Notes: a model not told the origin generated them from the sequence alone. DNA of 64,000 bases from Aeromicrobium terrae (GCF_008039565.1 NZ_VDUX01000003.1:248001-312000), one strand, 5' to 3'. Numbered from the stretch's first letter, positions 8,105 to 17,193 are shown. Translations and numbers: made by a program.

Positions 8105-8709
8105 CCGCGCTGAGCAGCCCAGGTCCGCGCGAGCTGCATCTCCAGCGCCGGATAGACCACGAGGTACCGGAACGGCTTGATGAACGCCATGTACGCCTCC
8201 TCGAACAGTCCCCGCGGCTTGACGTAGACGGCCATCTGCCCCTGGTACGTCCCGTCCTCCCGGCGCGCCCAGCCGAGGTGCATGACGCCGTGCACGGTCT
8301 TGTTCGACACCTCGGCGGCCAGCTCGTCCTCGATCTTGTACAGCGGGACGAACGGGACGCTCGCGAACCGCACGTCGTCGGCCGTGCCGCGCAGGTCCGC
8401 CGGCAGTCGGCCGACCAGGCTGGTCTCCGACGTTCCCGGGATCGGATCGCCGCTCAGCCCGACGTCGTCGGAGATCTCCCCCAGGTTGAACCACCGGCCG
8501 AGCAGGTCGCGCGCCTGCCAGAGGAAGCGCGCAGCGCGGTTGTTCGCGTGCGCCGGGTCGCCCGAGGTTGCCAGCGCAACGGCCCGGTCGAAGTCGTCGA
8601 TGGTCCCGGTGATCTCCGGCAGCACCCAGACGTCCTCGAGCGTGAAGTCGCGGACGATCTCGTGGATGCGCCACGGCCGGTCGAGGTGGACCCGGTTCGG
8701 TACTCGCAT
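8101..8709 (-). CDS. DUF2867 family protein
   Basis: A 202-residue protein. [17 protein letters not shown] at the N-terminus and [31 protein letters not shown] in the middle match DUF2867, a SRPBCC-like lipid-associated family. The C-terminus has [15 protein letters not shown]. The start is ATG 8709. The TetR gene diverges from it, and two palindromes between them suggest TetR control. Function is unknown. Confidence 0.8.
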   Translation of the reverse strand: MRVPNRVHLDRPWRIHEIVRDFTLEDVWVLPEITGTIDDFDRAVALATSGDPAHANNRAARFLWQARDLLGRWFNLGEISDDVGLSGDPIPGTSETSLVGRLPADLRGTADDVRFASVPFVPLYKIEDELAAEVSNKTVHGVMHLGWARREDGTYQGQMAVYVKPRGLFEEAYMAFIKPFRYLVVYPALEMQLARTWAAQRG

Positions 8710-8723
8710 CGTCCTGCTCCATC

Positions 8724-8784
8724 CATACGCTGTCGTATGTTCATGTTGCCGCCGCATCGAGCGCGCGTCAATACGGTGGCGTAT
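8724..8784. promoter_or_regulatory. Two palindromic TetR operator candidates
   Basis: CATACG-CTGT-CGTATG (8724-8739) and ATACG-GTGG-CGTAT (8771-8784) are perfect palindromes with the same 4-bp spacer and the same half-site. One flanks the DUF2867 start and the other the TetR start. TATAGA (8782-8787) overlaps the second and lies 9 nt before the TetR ATG, so that transcript may be leaderless. Binding by the adjacent TetR protein is inferred. Confidence 0.6.
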
Positions 8785-8796
8785 AGATTAGGTCAC

Positions 8797-9354
8797 ATGG
8801 CGACAGTGAAAACTCCCGCCGAGGCGTGGATCAGTGCCGGCCTGCGCGCGCTCGCCCGCGGTGGTCCCGACGCCGTGCGGATCGAGCCGATCGCCGCCGA
8901 CCTCGGCGTCTCCAAGGGCGGCTTCTACTGGCACTTCGCCAACCGCGCGGCGTTCATCGAGCGCATGCTCGACACCTGGGAGAAGACGGTCGTCGAGGAT
9001 GTCATCGCCGAAATCGACAGCCACGGCGGTGCGCCGCGAGACCGCCTGCGAGAGCTGTTCCGGATGGCGCAGGCGTCAACACGGTCGACCGACGGCCTTG
9101 GCGTCGAGCTCGCGATCCGCGACTGGTCGCGTCGCGACAAGGCCGTGGCCAAGCGGCTGCGCGGCATCGACGACCGCCGCATGGCGTACATGCGTTCCCA
9201 GTTCTTGGAGTTCAGCGCCGACGACGAGGACGCCGAGGCCCGCGCCCTCCAGGTCTACGCGCTGATGGTCGGCGGCTACTTCATCGCCTCGTCGAACCCC
9301 GACCTGCCGCGAGCTCAGGTGGTGCGCCGGGCGCTCGAGCTCCTGCTCGCCTGA
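8797..9354 (+). CDS. TetR/AcrR family transcriptional regulator
   Basis: A 185-residue regulator. The N-terminal HTH is seen in EAWISAGLRALARGG, RIEPIAADLGVSKGGFYWHF and NRAAFIERMLDTWEK. The remaining helices form a ligand-binding domain of ordinary length. It is divergent from DUF2867 with two shared palindromes, so it probably represses that gene and itself. The ligand is unknown. The ATG at 8797 follows a -10-like box closely, with no clear ribosome site. Confidence 0.88.
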   Translation: MATVKTPAEAWISAGLRALARGGPDAVRIEPIAADLGVSKGGFYWHFANRAAFIERMLDTWEKTVVEDVIAEIDSHGGAPRDRLRELFRMAQASTRSTDGLGVELAIRDWSRRDKAVAKRLRGIDDRRMAYMRSQFLEFSADDEDAEARALQVYALMVGGYFIASSNPDLPRAQVVRRALELLLA

Positions 9355-9429
9355 TCCCGCCCGGCCGCCTCCAAGACCCACGGGTTCTCTGCGAGACGCT
9401 CAGTGGACCCGTCGATCAGCGAGCTGGCC

Positions 9430-12096
9430 TCATGCTCGTCGGTCAGGTTCCGGCTGCACGATCGACCGCGCAACGGCGAGATACCGCGCCAGGAAGACAT
9501 CCTCGGGCAGCTCGCCGTCCGAGTGATACCAGCTGGCCACGCCCAGACAGAGCGAGGTGATGGCCCGGCTCGCATCGATCGGGTAGGGAGTCTGGAACAG
9601 GCCGGCGGCCACGCCGTCGGAGATGACGACATCCAGCATCCGGTTCAGCTCCTCCTTGCGCGCCACGTAGCGAGCACGATGATCGGCGGAGAGGTTACGC
9701 AGCTCGTTCGCCGACAGCATGGCGCCCTTCTGCCGGTACATGTGGAACCGGAGCAGCGACTCCACGAGCAGGTCGAACTGCCCGGCCACGTCGTCGCCCG
9801 CCTCGGCTACTGCGAACCGGCTCCGCTCGATGAGCTCGTCGACCACGACCATCATGAGGTCGAAGAGGATGTCCTCCTTCGACTTGTAGTGGTGATACAA
9901 GCCGGGCACCGAAAGGCCACAGCGCTCAGCGAGCTGCCTGATCGAGGTGCCGTGGAACCCCTTCTCCGCGAACGTGTCGAGTGCAGCGGAGAGGATGCGG
10001 GAGATGCGCTGCTCCGAGTAGACCCGCCACGTCCGGTAGTCGTCGGTCGGTTCGACGTCGTCCTGACCGGCCGAGGCCGCACGCTCGCTCGCGAAGTTCA
10101 CGATCCAGTCCAGCGCCGCAGGATCATCGACGGCGGCCGCGCTGATCACCTCGCCGGTTCGTTGGCCTGCCAGGAGACGCTTGACCGGGACCTCGAGCTT
10201 CTTCCCGGTCTTGGTGTGCGGCAGGATCGGCGCCACGATGACCTCGTCCGGAACGTGTCGCGGAGAGGTGTGTTCGCGCAACCGATCCCTGACCCGCCGA
10301 TCGATCTCGGCCTCGTCGACGGCGTCTCGATCACCAGTCACGACGACGAACAGCGGCATCCAGTAGCCGCCGTCGGCACCCTCGACCCCGACCACCAGCG
10401 AGTCGAGGACCTCAGGCAAGGACTCGACGGCCTCGTAGATCTCGGCACTGCCGAGGCGGATCCCGTTGCGGTTCAGCGTCGCGTCTGACCTACCGTGGAT
10501 GATGATCGTGCCCCGGTCGGTCAGCGTGATCGAGTCGCCGTGTCGCCACACTCCCGGGAACTCGGCGAAGTAGGTGTCTCGGTAGGTAGAGCCGTCGGGG
10601 TCGTTCCAGAACCCGATCGGCATCGACGGCATCGGCTGCGTGATCACCATCTCGCCACTCACGCCCGGCGGAACCGGGCGTCCGTCATCACCCCACACCT
10701 CCAGCGCGACCCCGAGGGCCGGACCACTGATCTCCCCGTCGTAGACCGGCAGGATCGGGTTGCTCGAGACGAAGATGCCGACGATGTCGGTGCCACCGCT
10801 GGTCGAGCCGACCTGGACACTCTCACTGACGTGGTCGCGGATCCAGCGGTTGGCCGCCGAGGGCAGGATCGAACCCGTGACGCCGATCATCCGCATCTGC
10901 GAGAGATCGAGGTCACGGCCGGGCTCGCAACCCGCCTGTTCCGACGCCCGGAGGTAGCCGGGACTCGTCCCGAACACCGTGACGCCCAGGTCGGCAGCGA
11001 TCTGCCACAGCCGAGCGGCTGAGGGCTCGATCGGGTTCCCGTCGTAGAGCACGATCGTGGCCCCGTGCAACAGGCCACACACCTGCGCGTTCCACATCAT
11101 CCAGTTCGGGCTGGTGTACCAGAAGAAGATGTCGTCGGACCGAAGATCGAGGTGGAACCCCGGGGACGCGAACTGTTCCAGCAGGGCACCCCCATGACCG
11201 TGGACGATGCCCTTCGGCTTCCCCGTGGTGCCTGACGTGAACAACACCCACAAGGGGTGGTCGAAAGCCACCGGCACCACGTCGACATTCCCGACGCCGT
11301 CGACAGCCTCGTCCCACGTCATGGAGAAGTCGCCGTCGACCGGGAGGGACAGACCGGCGGTCGACACCGTGATGGTGTGTCGCACCGTCGGCAGCAGCTC
11401 ACGGAGAAGACGCACTTCATGGCGTTGGTCGTGAACGACGCCCTTGAAGAAGTAGCCGCCACCACAGATCAGCACCTTCGGCTCCAGCTGGGACAACCGG
11501 TCCGCGGCCGCCCGAGCGGTCAGGTCCAAGCCGGCCTGCGACCAGGTGGCGCCGATCCACGCGGTCGCCATGAACGCGATGACGCCTTCAATCGAGTTCG
11601 GGAGGTAGGCCACCACTCGGTCGCCGGTCTCGACGCCTAGGGCACGGAGCCGGGACGCCAGGGCCAGGACCCGGCGGCGAAGCTCCCCGTGCGAGATGGA
11701 GGTGGTGGCGCCGTCCTCAAGCACCATGACGACGGCGTCACGATCAGGATCAGGGCCACGCAGCAGGTGCTCGGCGAAGTTCAGCGTGCCGCCCGGGAAC
11801 CATCCGGTGTCCGGCATCGGCGCGCCGTCCCACACGGCGTCGGGCTCACGATGGAAGCGGACCTCGAAGTATCGCGCGACTGCCTCCCAGAATGCGTCCG
11901 GGTGCGACGCAGCCCAGTCCTGAATCTCGTGGAAGTCCGTGACGTCCTGGAACGACGCGACACCGTGGTCGATCAACCACCGTGCGAACGCGACGATCCG
12001 AGCGTTCTCGATCTGCTGTGGCGTCGGCACCCAGGACGGCTCGACCGGTTCCTCCATCACGCTCCGACTCAGGTCCGTGATCACGTTCTCGACCAT
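9430..12096 (-). CDS. Acetoacetyl-CoA synthetase fused to a TetR regulator
   Basis: One uninterrupted 888-residue frame holds a full acetoacetate-CoA ligase and a TetR protein. Residues 1-665 carry the adenylate-forming motifs: FTSGTTGKPKG (286-296), STSGGTDI (431-438), GRSDATLNRNG (535-545) and the catalytic-lysine tail TKTGKKLEVPVKR (628-640). After a short linker, residues 687-888 form a TetR regulator with the HTH in GTSIRQLAERCGLSVPGLYH. The enzyme would activate acetoacetate with ATP and CoA. It is the last gene of a minus-strand operon of monooxygenase and ABC importer. A sequencing-frame artefact joining two genes cannot be excluded. Confidence 0.85.
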   Translation of the reverse strand: MVENVITDLSRSVMEEPVEPSWVPTPQQIENARIVAFARWLIDHGVASFQDVTDFHEIQDWAASHPDAFWEAVARYFEVRFHREPDAVWDGAPMPDTGWFPGGTLNFAEHLLRGPDPDRDAVVMVLEDGATTSISHGELRRRVLALASRLRALGVETGDRVVAYLPNSIEGVIAFMATAWIGATWSQAGLDLTARAAADRLSQLEPKVLICGGGYFFKGVVHDQRHEVRLLRELLPTVRHTITVSTAGLSLPVDGDFSMTWDEAVDGVGNVDVVPVAFDHPLWVLFTSGTTGKPKGIVHGHGGALLEQFASPGFHLDLRSDDIFFWYTSPNWMMWNAQVCGLLHGATIVLYDGNPIEPSAARLWQIAADLGVTVFGTSPGYLRASEQAGCEPGRDLDLSQMRMIGVTGSILPSAANRWIRDHVSESVQVGSTSGGTDIVGIFVSSNPILPVYDGEISGPALGVALEVWGDDGRPVPPGVSGEMVITQPMPSMPIGFWNDPDGSTYRDTYFAEFPGVWRHGDSITLTDRGTIIIHGRSDATLNRNGIRLGSAEIYEAVESLPEVLDSLVVGVEGADGGYWMPLFVVVTGDRDAVDEAEIDRRVRDRLREHTSPRHVPDEVIVAPILPHTKTGKKLEVPVKRLLAGQRTGEVISAAAVDDPAALDWIVNFASERAASAGQDDVEPTDDYRTWRVYSEQRISRILSAALDTFAEKGFHGTSIRQLAERCGLSVPGLYHHYKSKEDILFDLMMVVVDELIERSRFAVAEAGDDVAGQFDLLVESLLRFHMYRQKGAMLSANELRNLSADHRARYVARKEELNRMLDVVISDGVAAGLFQTPYPIDASRAITSLCLGVASWYHSDGELPEDVFLARYLAVARSIVQPEPDRRA

Positions 12097-12112
12097 GGCC
12101 GCCCCCTGCTCG

Positions 12113-13288
12113 TCACGCTCGCCGGGGCCACAGCGAGCCCCGGGTGATCACGACATCCATGGCGACGGCCACCACGAGCACCCCACCTGTGGCGAAGTTC
12201 TGAACCTCAGGCGAGTATCCGAGGAGCTGCACACCATTGCTGATCGATCCGATCACCAGCGCGCCGAGGAGAGCGGACCAGACCGATCCTCGCCCGCCGA
12301 ACAGGCTGGTGCCACCCACGACCGCTGCCGCGATCGCATTCAGCATCAGGGGTCCTCCGCCTGACGAGTTCGACACACTCAGAAGCCTCGCCGCGTCGAC
12401 CACGCCCGCGATCGCTGCGCAGAACCCCAGGATCGCGAACGAGTAGATGATCATGCGACTCACCGGGATTCCCGCCCGCCTGGCCGCGTCCCGGTCACCG
12501 CCGACCGCATAGAGATGGATGCCATACCGGGTGCGCGTCGTGACGTACGCGGCGACGATCAGCATGGCACCGAGGATGACGACTGGCAGCGGGAGACCGT
12601 CGGCCCTGGACAGGACCGTCACACCGCCGAACACGGCCACACCGATGACCAGCGACAGGACACCGGCCCAGATCCGGTCGTTCGACGAGCCTCGGGCATG
12701 GATCCACCGGCTGATCGTGTAGCCGACCCAGACGACTCCGGCCACGAGGTAGGCGACTGTCGTCGGAACGTCCGCGCTCGCGATCTCGGCATAGTCCGTT
12801 CCGCCGACGCTGACGGTGAACTCCGGCGGCAGGACGACGAGCAGCAAGCCCTGGAACACCACCATGCCGCCCAGCGTGACGATCAGGGACGGCACTCCGA
12901 AGACCACGATCACGGCTTGGATCACCATGGCGATCATGCCGAGTGCGATGCCCGCCGCCAAGGCCAGATAGATGTTCCATCCCGACGTGACGGCATAGTT
13001 CGCCACGACCGTCGCGCAGACGCCCGACAGGATCGCCGACGACAGGTCGATCTCGCCGACGAGAAGGACGAACACGATGCCCAGGGCGAGCATCGCGGTG
13101 GTGGCGATCTGAAGGATCAAGTTGGTGATGTTCTGCGAGCTGAGAAATGCCTCGTTGCGCGTGTAGAAGAAAAGCCAGATCGCCCCGAGAACCATCAGGA
13201 CCGGAATGTTGCTGAGACGGTCCTCGAAGATCCCCGCGAGCCGCGACCAGGCTGGCGCGCCGTCAGTGCGGCCGATCTGGGTGCTCAT
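12113..13288 (-). CDS. Sugar ABC transporter permease (XylH/RbsC-like)
   Basis: A 391-residue inner-membrane permease with about ten hydrophobic segments. Family signatures are LALGIVFVLLVGEIDLSSA and VGGTSLFGGRGSVWSALLGAL, seen in CUT2-class permeases for xylose, ribose and similar compounds. The ATG overlaps the stop of the ATPase gene (13285-13288), and the next gene starts 16 bp downstream. It probably forms the channel for the substrate bound by the 14153-15295 lipoprotein. CUT2 importers also carry non-sugar compounds, so the substrate is open. Confidence 0.9.
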   Translation of the reverse strand: MSTQIGRTDGAPAWSRLAGIFEDRLSNIPVLMVLGAIWLFFYTRNEAFLSSQNITNLILQIATTAMLALGIVFVLLVGEIDLSSAILSGVCATVVANYAVTSGWNIYLALAAGIALGMIAMVIQAVIVVFGVPSLIVTLGGMVVFQGLLLVVLPPEFTVSVGGTDYAEIASADVPTTVAYLVAGVVWVGYTISRWIHARGSSNDRIWAGVLSLVIGVAVFGGVTVLSRADGLPLPVVILGAMLIVAAYVTTRTRYGIHLYAVGGDRDAARRAGIPVSRMIIYSFAILGFCAAIAGVVDAARLLSVSNSSGGGPLMLNAIAAAVVGGTSLFGGRGSVWSALLGALVIGSISNGVQLLGYSPEVQNFATGGVLVVAVAMDVVITRGSLWPRRA

Positions 13289-14073
13289 GCGACACCCTCG
13301 TGTGCGCCGGTGATCGCAGCGACGAGGTCGCTGGACGTGTAGTCGCCGCGGGAGAACTCCGCAACCTTCGACCCGAGCCGAAGGACCACCACGCGATCGG
13401 CCACGTGCTGGACGTCCTTGAGGTCGTGAGAGATCACCAGGACGCCTCGGTTGTCCTCCTTCAGTCGCAGGATCAGATCGAGCACCTCAGCGCGTTGCGA
13501 GACCCCCAACGCTGCCGTGGGCTCGTCGAGCAACACGAGGCTCGGATCGGAGACCAGCGCCCGGCAGATGGCGATTCCTTGCCGCTGCCCACCGGACATG
13601 CCCCCGACGGGCGCCGTGAAGGACCGCAGTCGCACGGACATGCTGTCCAGGACCTCGCGCGCTCGGCGCTCCATGGCACGCCGACGCAATGTCCGCCCCC
13701 TCCACCAGGGATCCGTCTCTTCCAGGCCGAGGAAGAGGTTCTTGACGGCGTCCAGGTTGTCGCACAGCGAAAGGTCCTGGTAGACGGTGTGGATTCCGAC
13801 CGCCGCGGCGGCGCGGGGCGAATCCAGTCGCACCTCGACACCGTTGACGTGCAGGACGCCACTGTCGGGGCGCTGGACGCCTGAGACGACGTTCACGAGC
13901 GTCGACTTGCCAGCACCGTTGTCACCCACGAGAGCGATCACCTCTCCCCGTCGCAGGTCGAGATCGACCTCGTGGAGGGCCCGGACGCCGCCGAAATGCT
14001 TGGACACACCGGAGATCTGGAGGAATGGGGTCGTCGTCGCGCTGTCGGCCGATGGTGGCACGGCGGGAGGCAT
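13285..14073 (-). CDS. Sugar ABC transporter ATP-binding protein, single-domain (XylG-like)
   Basis: A 262-residue ATPase with Walker A GDNGAGKST, signature MSGGQRQ and Walker B VLLDEPTAAL, followed by VISHDLKDV. The signature begins with Met instead of the usual Leu. CUT2 ATPases are normally double (about 500 residues), but this one has a single nucleotide domain and would act as a homodimer. The start is ATG 14073; the longer open frame reads through an intercistronic hairpin. It overlaps the permease gene. Confidence 0.9.
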   Translation of the reverse strand: MPPAVPPSADSATTTPFLQISGVSKHFGGVRALHEVDLDLRRGEVIALVGDNGAGKSTLVNVVSGVQRPDSGVLHVNGVEVRLDSPRAAAAVGIHTVYQDLSLCDNLDAVKNLFLGLEETDPWWRGRTLRRRAMERRAREVLDSMSVRLRSFTAPVGGMSGGQRQGIAICRALVSDPSLVLLDEPTAALGVSQRAEVLDLILRLKEDNRGVLVISHDLKDVQHVADRVVVLRLGSKVAEFSRGDYTSSDLVAAITGAHEGVA

Positions 14074-14097
14074 GTGAGGTCCTTTGGTCGGGGTGAT

Positions 14098-14131
14098 GGC
14101 GGGGCGGCCGTGGAGGTACGACCGCCCCGCC
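14098..14131. terminator. Intercistronic hairpin after the substrate-binding protein gene
   Basis: GGCGGGGCGG (14098-14107) pairs perfectly with CCGCCCCGCC (14122-14131). An inner CGT/ACG pair leaves a 6-nt loop. It lies between the binding-protein stop and the ATPase start and has no T-run after it. Such hairpins commonly cause partial termination or 3' protection, raising binding-protein levels over transporter levels. Confidence 0.6.
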
Positions 14132-14152
14132 GATCGAGGCAGATCGGCCGGA

Positions 14153-15295
14153 CTACCCGACCTTCTCCTTGCAGGTCGGCGTGTCCTTCGCCGGGCCGGT
14201 GCAGATCTGCTTCCAGGTGAAGATGCCGAGATCGACGGCGGTCTGGACGGCGTCACCGGGATCCTTGCCCTTCTCCAGGTGGATCAACGTCGACGGAAGC
14301 TTGGCGGTCGGCACCTGGGCGCCGCCGTTGTCGACCACGTCCTTCACCAGGTCGGCCGGCGGCTTGTCGCCCGCGATGGCAGCCAGGGTGATCTTCGCGG
14401 CCGCCTCGGCCTCGACGGAGAACGCCTTGAGCACGTTGTCCTGCTGGTCGCCGGTGAGCATGTACTGCAGGCCGGTCAGCTCCGGATTCTGGCCGCCGTA
14501 GACAGGGATCTTCGCGTCCTTGCTCTTGAGAGCGGCGATGACACCTGCCGTGATGCCGTCGTAGAAGCCGAGGAACGCATCGACCTTGCCCTGCGTCTTC
14601 GTCAGGCACTGGTCAGCCGCCTTCTGAGCGTTGTCGGGCGCCCAGTCCTTCACGTAGTCCTCGCAGACGACCTCGATGGAGCCGTCGTCGATGAGGGGCT
14701 TGAGCGCACTGTCCTGACCCTTGAGCATCTGAGTGGTGTAGACGTCGCCCTTGTTGCCGTAGAGACGAGCGATCTTGACCGGGGTGTCACCGAGTGCCCC
14801 GCTCTTGACCTGCGAGGCGAAGTAGTCACCCTGCAGCACGCCGACGGCGTCCGGATCGAAGATGACCTGCGCGTACATCTCACCCTTCAGCGGTGGGTTC
14901 TCGTAGCCGATGACGGGGACCTTCGCGGCCTTGGCCGCGTTCAGCAGGCCCTCGCTGGTGTTCGGATCTGCGGCGACCACGACCAGCGCATCCGCACCGG
15001 CAGCGATCGCGGCGTTCGCCTGCGACAGCTGCGTGGCAGAGTCGCCCGCGGCGTTGACGAACTTCACCTCGACGTCGCCATCGAGCTTCTGGATGGCCGC
15101 CTTGAAGTCGGGACCGTCCTGCTCGATGTATCGCGTCGGCGTGGTGTTCGGCGCCATGAAGTACACCAGCTTCTTGTCGCCGCCCCCGCTCTTGTCATCC
15201 CCCGAGCTTCCCCCACAGGCCGACAGCACCAGGCTTGCGCCGGCACCGATCGCGAGGATCTTCAGCGCCACGCGCCACCTCTTGGTCTGGGACAT
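14153..15295 (-). CDS. Sugar ABC transporter substrate-binding lipoprotein (XylF-like)
   Basis: A 380-residue secreted lipoprotein. The signal peptide ends in the lipobox LSAC with Cys about residue 27, followed by a Gly/Ser/Asp linker. The mature part is a periplasmic-binding type 1 fold (DGDVEVKFVNAAGDSATQLSQ, DALVVVAADPNTS, KVDAFLGFYDGITAGV) resembling xylose-binding XylF. The ATG at 15295 has AAGGAG upstream. It delivers a substrate to the permease/ATPase encoded next in the operon. The monooxygenase gene precedes it by 93 bp. Confidence 0.9.
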   Translation of the reverse strand: MSQTKRWRVALKILAIGAGASLVLSACGGSSGDDKSGGGDKKLVYFMAPNTTPTRYIEQDGPDFKAAIQKLDGDVEVKFVNAAGDSATQLSQANAAIAAGADALVVVAADPNTSEGLLNAAKAAKVPVIGYENPPLKGEMYAQVIFDPDAVGVLQGDYFASQVKSGALGDTPVKIARLYGNKGDVYTTQMLKGQDSALKPLIDDGSIEVVCEDYVKDWAPDNAQKAADQCLTKTQGKVDAFLGFYDGITAGVIAALKSKDAKIPVYGGQNPELTGLQYMLTGDQQDNVLKAFSVEAEAAAKITLAAIAGDKPPADLVKDVVDNGGAQVPTAKLPSTLIHLEKGKDPGDAVQTAVDLGIFTWKQICTGPAKDTPTCKEKVG

Positions 15296-15388
15296 CGCTT
15301 GCTCCTTCACCTATTTCCTACGAGCTGAGTGTTGACGACGGATGACGCCAGAGCGCCGCGCCGCCGCTGCCCGCGAACGGGCCGGTGT

Positions 15389-17152
15389 TCAACGGGGCAC
15401 GACTCCCTTCTGTCGGGCAGTGATCTGCAGGGCGAGATGCTTGGAGTAGATGCGCACCCACGCGAGCGGGCCGGCCATGAACCAGAAGCCGGGCGCCCCG
15501 GTGCGCCGGTACAGGCCACTGATCTCGCCGTCCTCGTCGATGCCCAGGACAGGCGGACAACGGTCGGCGACCTCGTCACCGAACAGCCGCCTCGCGGTCT
15601 CGCGCATGTTCTTGTACCCGGTCGCGAGCACGACGAGGTCCGCATCGATCTCGCGGCCGTCCGTCAGGCGCACTCCTGCGTCGGTGAACTCCGCCAGACC
15701 GGCACCCTGGACCAAGCTGACCTTGCGCTCGGCGATCAGCCGCGAGCAGCCGACATCGATGTAGTAGCCACCGCCACGAGCCAACGCGTACCCCATGAGG
15801 CCGGTGCCGTCCGGCCCGTCGTTGCGCCGGAACCCGACGGCATCCAGGGAGGCCAGCAGGTCGGCATCGAGCGCGGCGGTCGCCTTGGTTCCCTCGACGG
15901 CGTACTCCAGCACCAACGGCCACGGGGTGGCGCTCGCCATCAGATCGGCGTACTCGGTCGGCGGGCCGCCCTCGACGAAGTTGGCGCCGAAGAGCGCCGG
16001 GATCCCGAACTCCTGGCTCATGATGTACGTGGACGAGCGCTGCACCAGCGTGACGTCGGCGCCCGACTCGAAGAGGTCCTGGACGATGTCGTGCGCGCTG
16101 TTGCCGGCGCCGATGACGACCACCTTCTTGCCGCTCCAGTCTGCGCCCGACGTGTGGGCGCTGGAGTGGTAGGTGACGCCTGCGAATCGATCACGGCCCG
16201 GCACCTCGGGAAGGTTCACCTCAGCTGCCGCACCGGTTGCCAGGATCACGTCCTGGGGGCGCACCACCCGCTCGCCGTGCGGAGTGCGGATCCGAAGGGT
16301 CCAGCGGCCGTCCCCGGCGTCGTACGAGCTGTCGAACATGTCCGCCTCGGTCCAAACGTTGAGCTCCATCGCCTCGGCGTAGAACTCGAACCAGTCGGCG
16401 ATCTTGTCCTTCGCGGAGTAGATCGGCCATGAGTCCGGGAACGGCAGGTAGGGGAGGTGGTCGGCCCAGACCGGGTCGTGCAGGACCAGAGAGTGGTACC
16501 GCTTGCGCCAGCCGTCACCCACCCGCTCGCTCTTCTCGAGCACCAAGGTGTCCAGACCCATGAGGGTGAGGTTGGCTGCGACGGCCAACCCACCCTGCCC
16601 GGCACCGATCACGACCACGTCCGGTTCGCGATCCGCGAAGCTCACGTCGACGAGACGCTGGTCCTTCCAGTTGTGCGTCGATCTCGCCCCCTCCACGTGC
16701 CGGGGCCCGATCGGACGCCGGCTGCCGAGCGCGCGCTCGTGACCCTTCACGTCCTCCATGCCGGTCATCACGGTGGACGCCCGCCAGCCACCGTCGACCT
16801 GGGTCAGCCGTGCCACTCCTCGGCACCATGCCGTGGTGGTCTCAAAGGTGAAGACACCTTCGACTCCGCCCTCGATCGGGTGCGGCTCGAATCCAGCATC
16901 GAGCTCAAAGCGGGTTGGCCGAGCTTGCCGCACGTGGACGTCGAGCAGCGACGTGATGCGCTCCGAGCCGTGATACGTCCCGAGGTCCCACGACAGGGCC
17001 AACAGGTCCCGCCACCAGCACTCCTTCGTCAGCGTTGCCGTGGCCTCCGTGACGGATCCCGACTCCATCGCCGCAGCGAAGTCCCGAAGCCAGTCAACGA
17101 ATACGCGCGCAGCATCGTGGTCGACCGCAACGCGAGTGGTATCCACCGACAT
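15389..17152 (-). CDS. Flavin-containing monooxygenase with N-terminal NTF2-like domain
   Basis: A 587-residue protein. Residues about 1-140 form an NTF2/SnoaL-like domain. The rest is a group B flavoprotein with FAD motif VIGAGQGG (181-188), a Baeyer-Villiger/FMO-type fingerprint FAGVTYHSSAH (323-333) and NADPH motif GAGNSA (348-353). It should oxygenate a ketone, amine or sulfide with NADPH and O2. It is the first gene of the ABC importer/acetoacetyl-CoA synthetase operon, so a ketone substrate is plausible. A strong palindrome lies 18 bp upstream. Confidence 0.88.
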   Translation of the reverse strand: MSVDTTRVAVDHDAARVFVDWLRDFAAAMESGSVTEATATLTKECWWRDLLALSWDLGTYHGSERITSLLDVHVRQARPTRFELDAGFEPHPIEGGVEGVFTFETTTAWCRGVARLTQVDGGWRASTVMTGMEDVKGHERALGSRRPIGPRHVEGARSTHNWKDQRLVDVSFADREPDVVVIGAGQGGLAVAANLTLMGLDTLVLEKSERVGDGWRKRYHSLVLHDPVWADHLPYLPFPDSWPIYSAKDKIADWFEFYAEAMELNVWTEADMFDSSYDAGDGRWTLRIRTPHGERVVRPQDVILATGAAAEVNLPEVPGRDRFAGVTYHSSAHTSGADWSGKKVVVIGAGNSAHDIVQDLFESGADVTLVQRSSTYIMSQEFGIPALFGANFVEGGPPTEYADLMASATPWPLVLEYAVEGTKATAALDADLLASLDAVGFRRNDGPDGTGLMGYALARGGGYYIDVGCSRLIAERKVSLVQGAGLAEFTDAGVRLTDGREIDADLVVLATGYKNMRETARRLFGDEVADRCPPVLGIDEDGEISGLYRRTGAPGFWFMAGPLAWVRIYSKHLALQITARQKGVVPR

Positions 17153-17169
17153 TTCGTTGCCCTTTCAGT

Positions 17170-17193
17170 CCGACCGAGCGCTCGCTCGGTCGG
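17170..17193. promoter_or_regulatory. Perfect 24-bp palindrome, TetR-type operator
   Basis: CCGACCGAGCG and CGCTCGGTCGG, separated by CT, form 11-bp perfect arms. It lies 18 bp upstream of the monooxygenase ATG at the head of the minus-strand operon. Palindromes with GACCGAGCG-type half-sites are common TetR targets in actinomycetes. The best candidate binder is the TetR half of the acetoacetyl-CoA synthetase fusion at the operon's end; an effect of the AraC regulator cannot be excluded. Confidence 0.7.

Noticed and set aside
15368-15382. GCCCG-CGAA-CGGGC hairpin after the monooxygenase gene
   Set aside because: The 5-bp stem is too short to call a terminator in this GC context.
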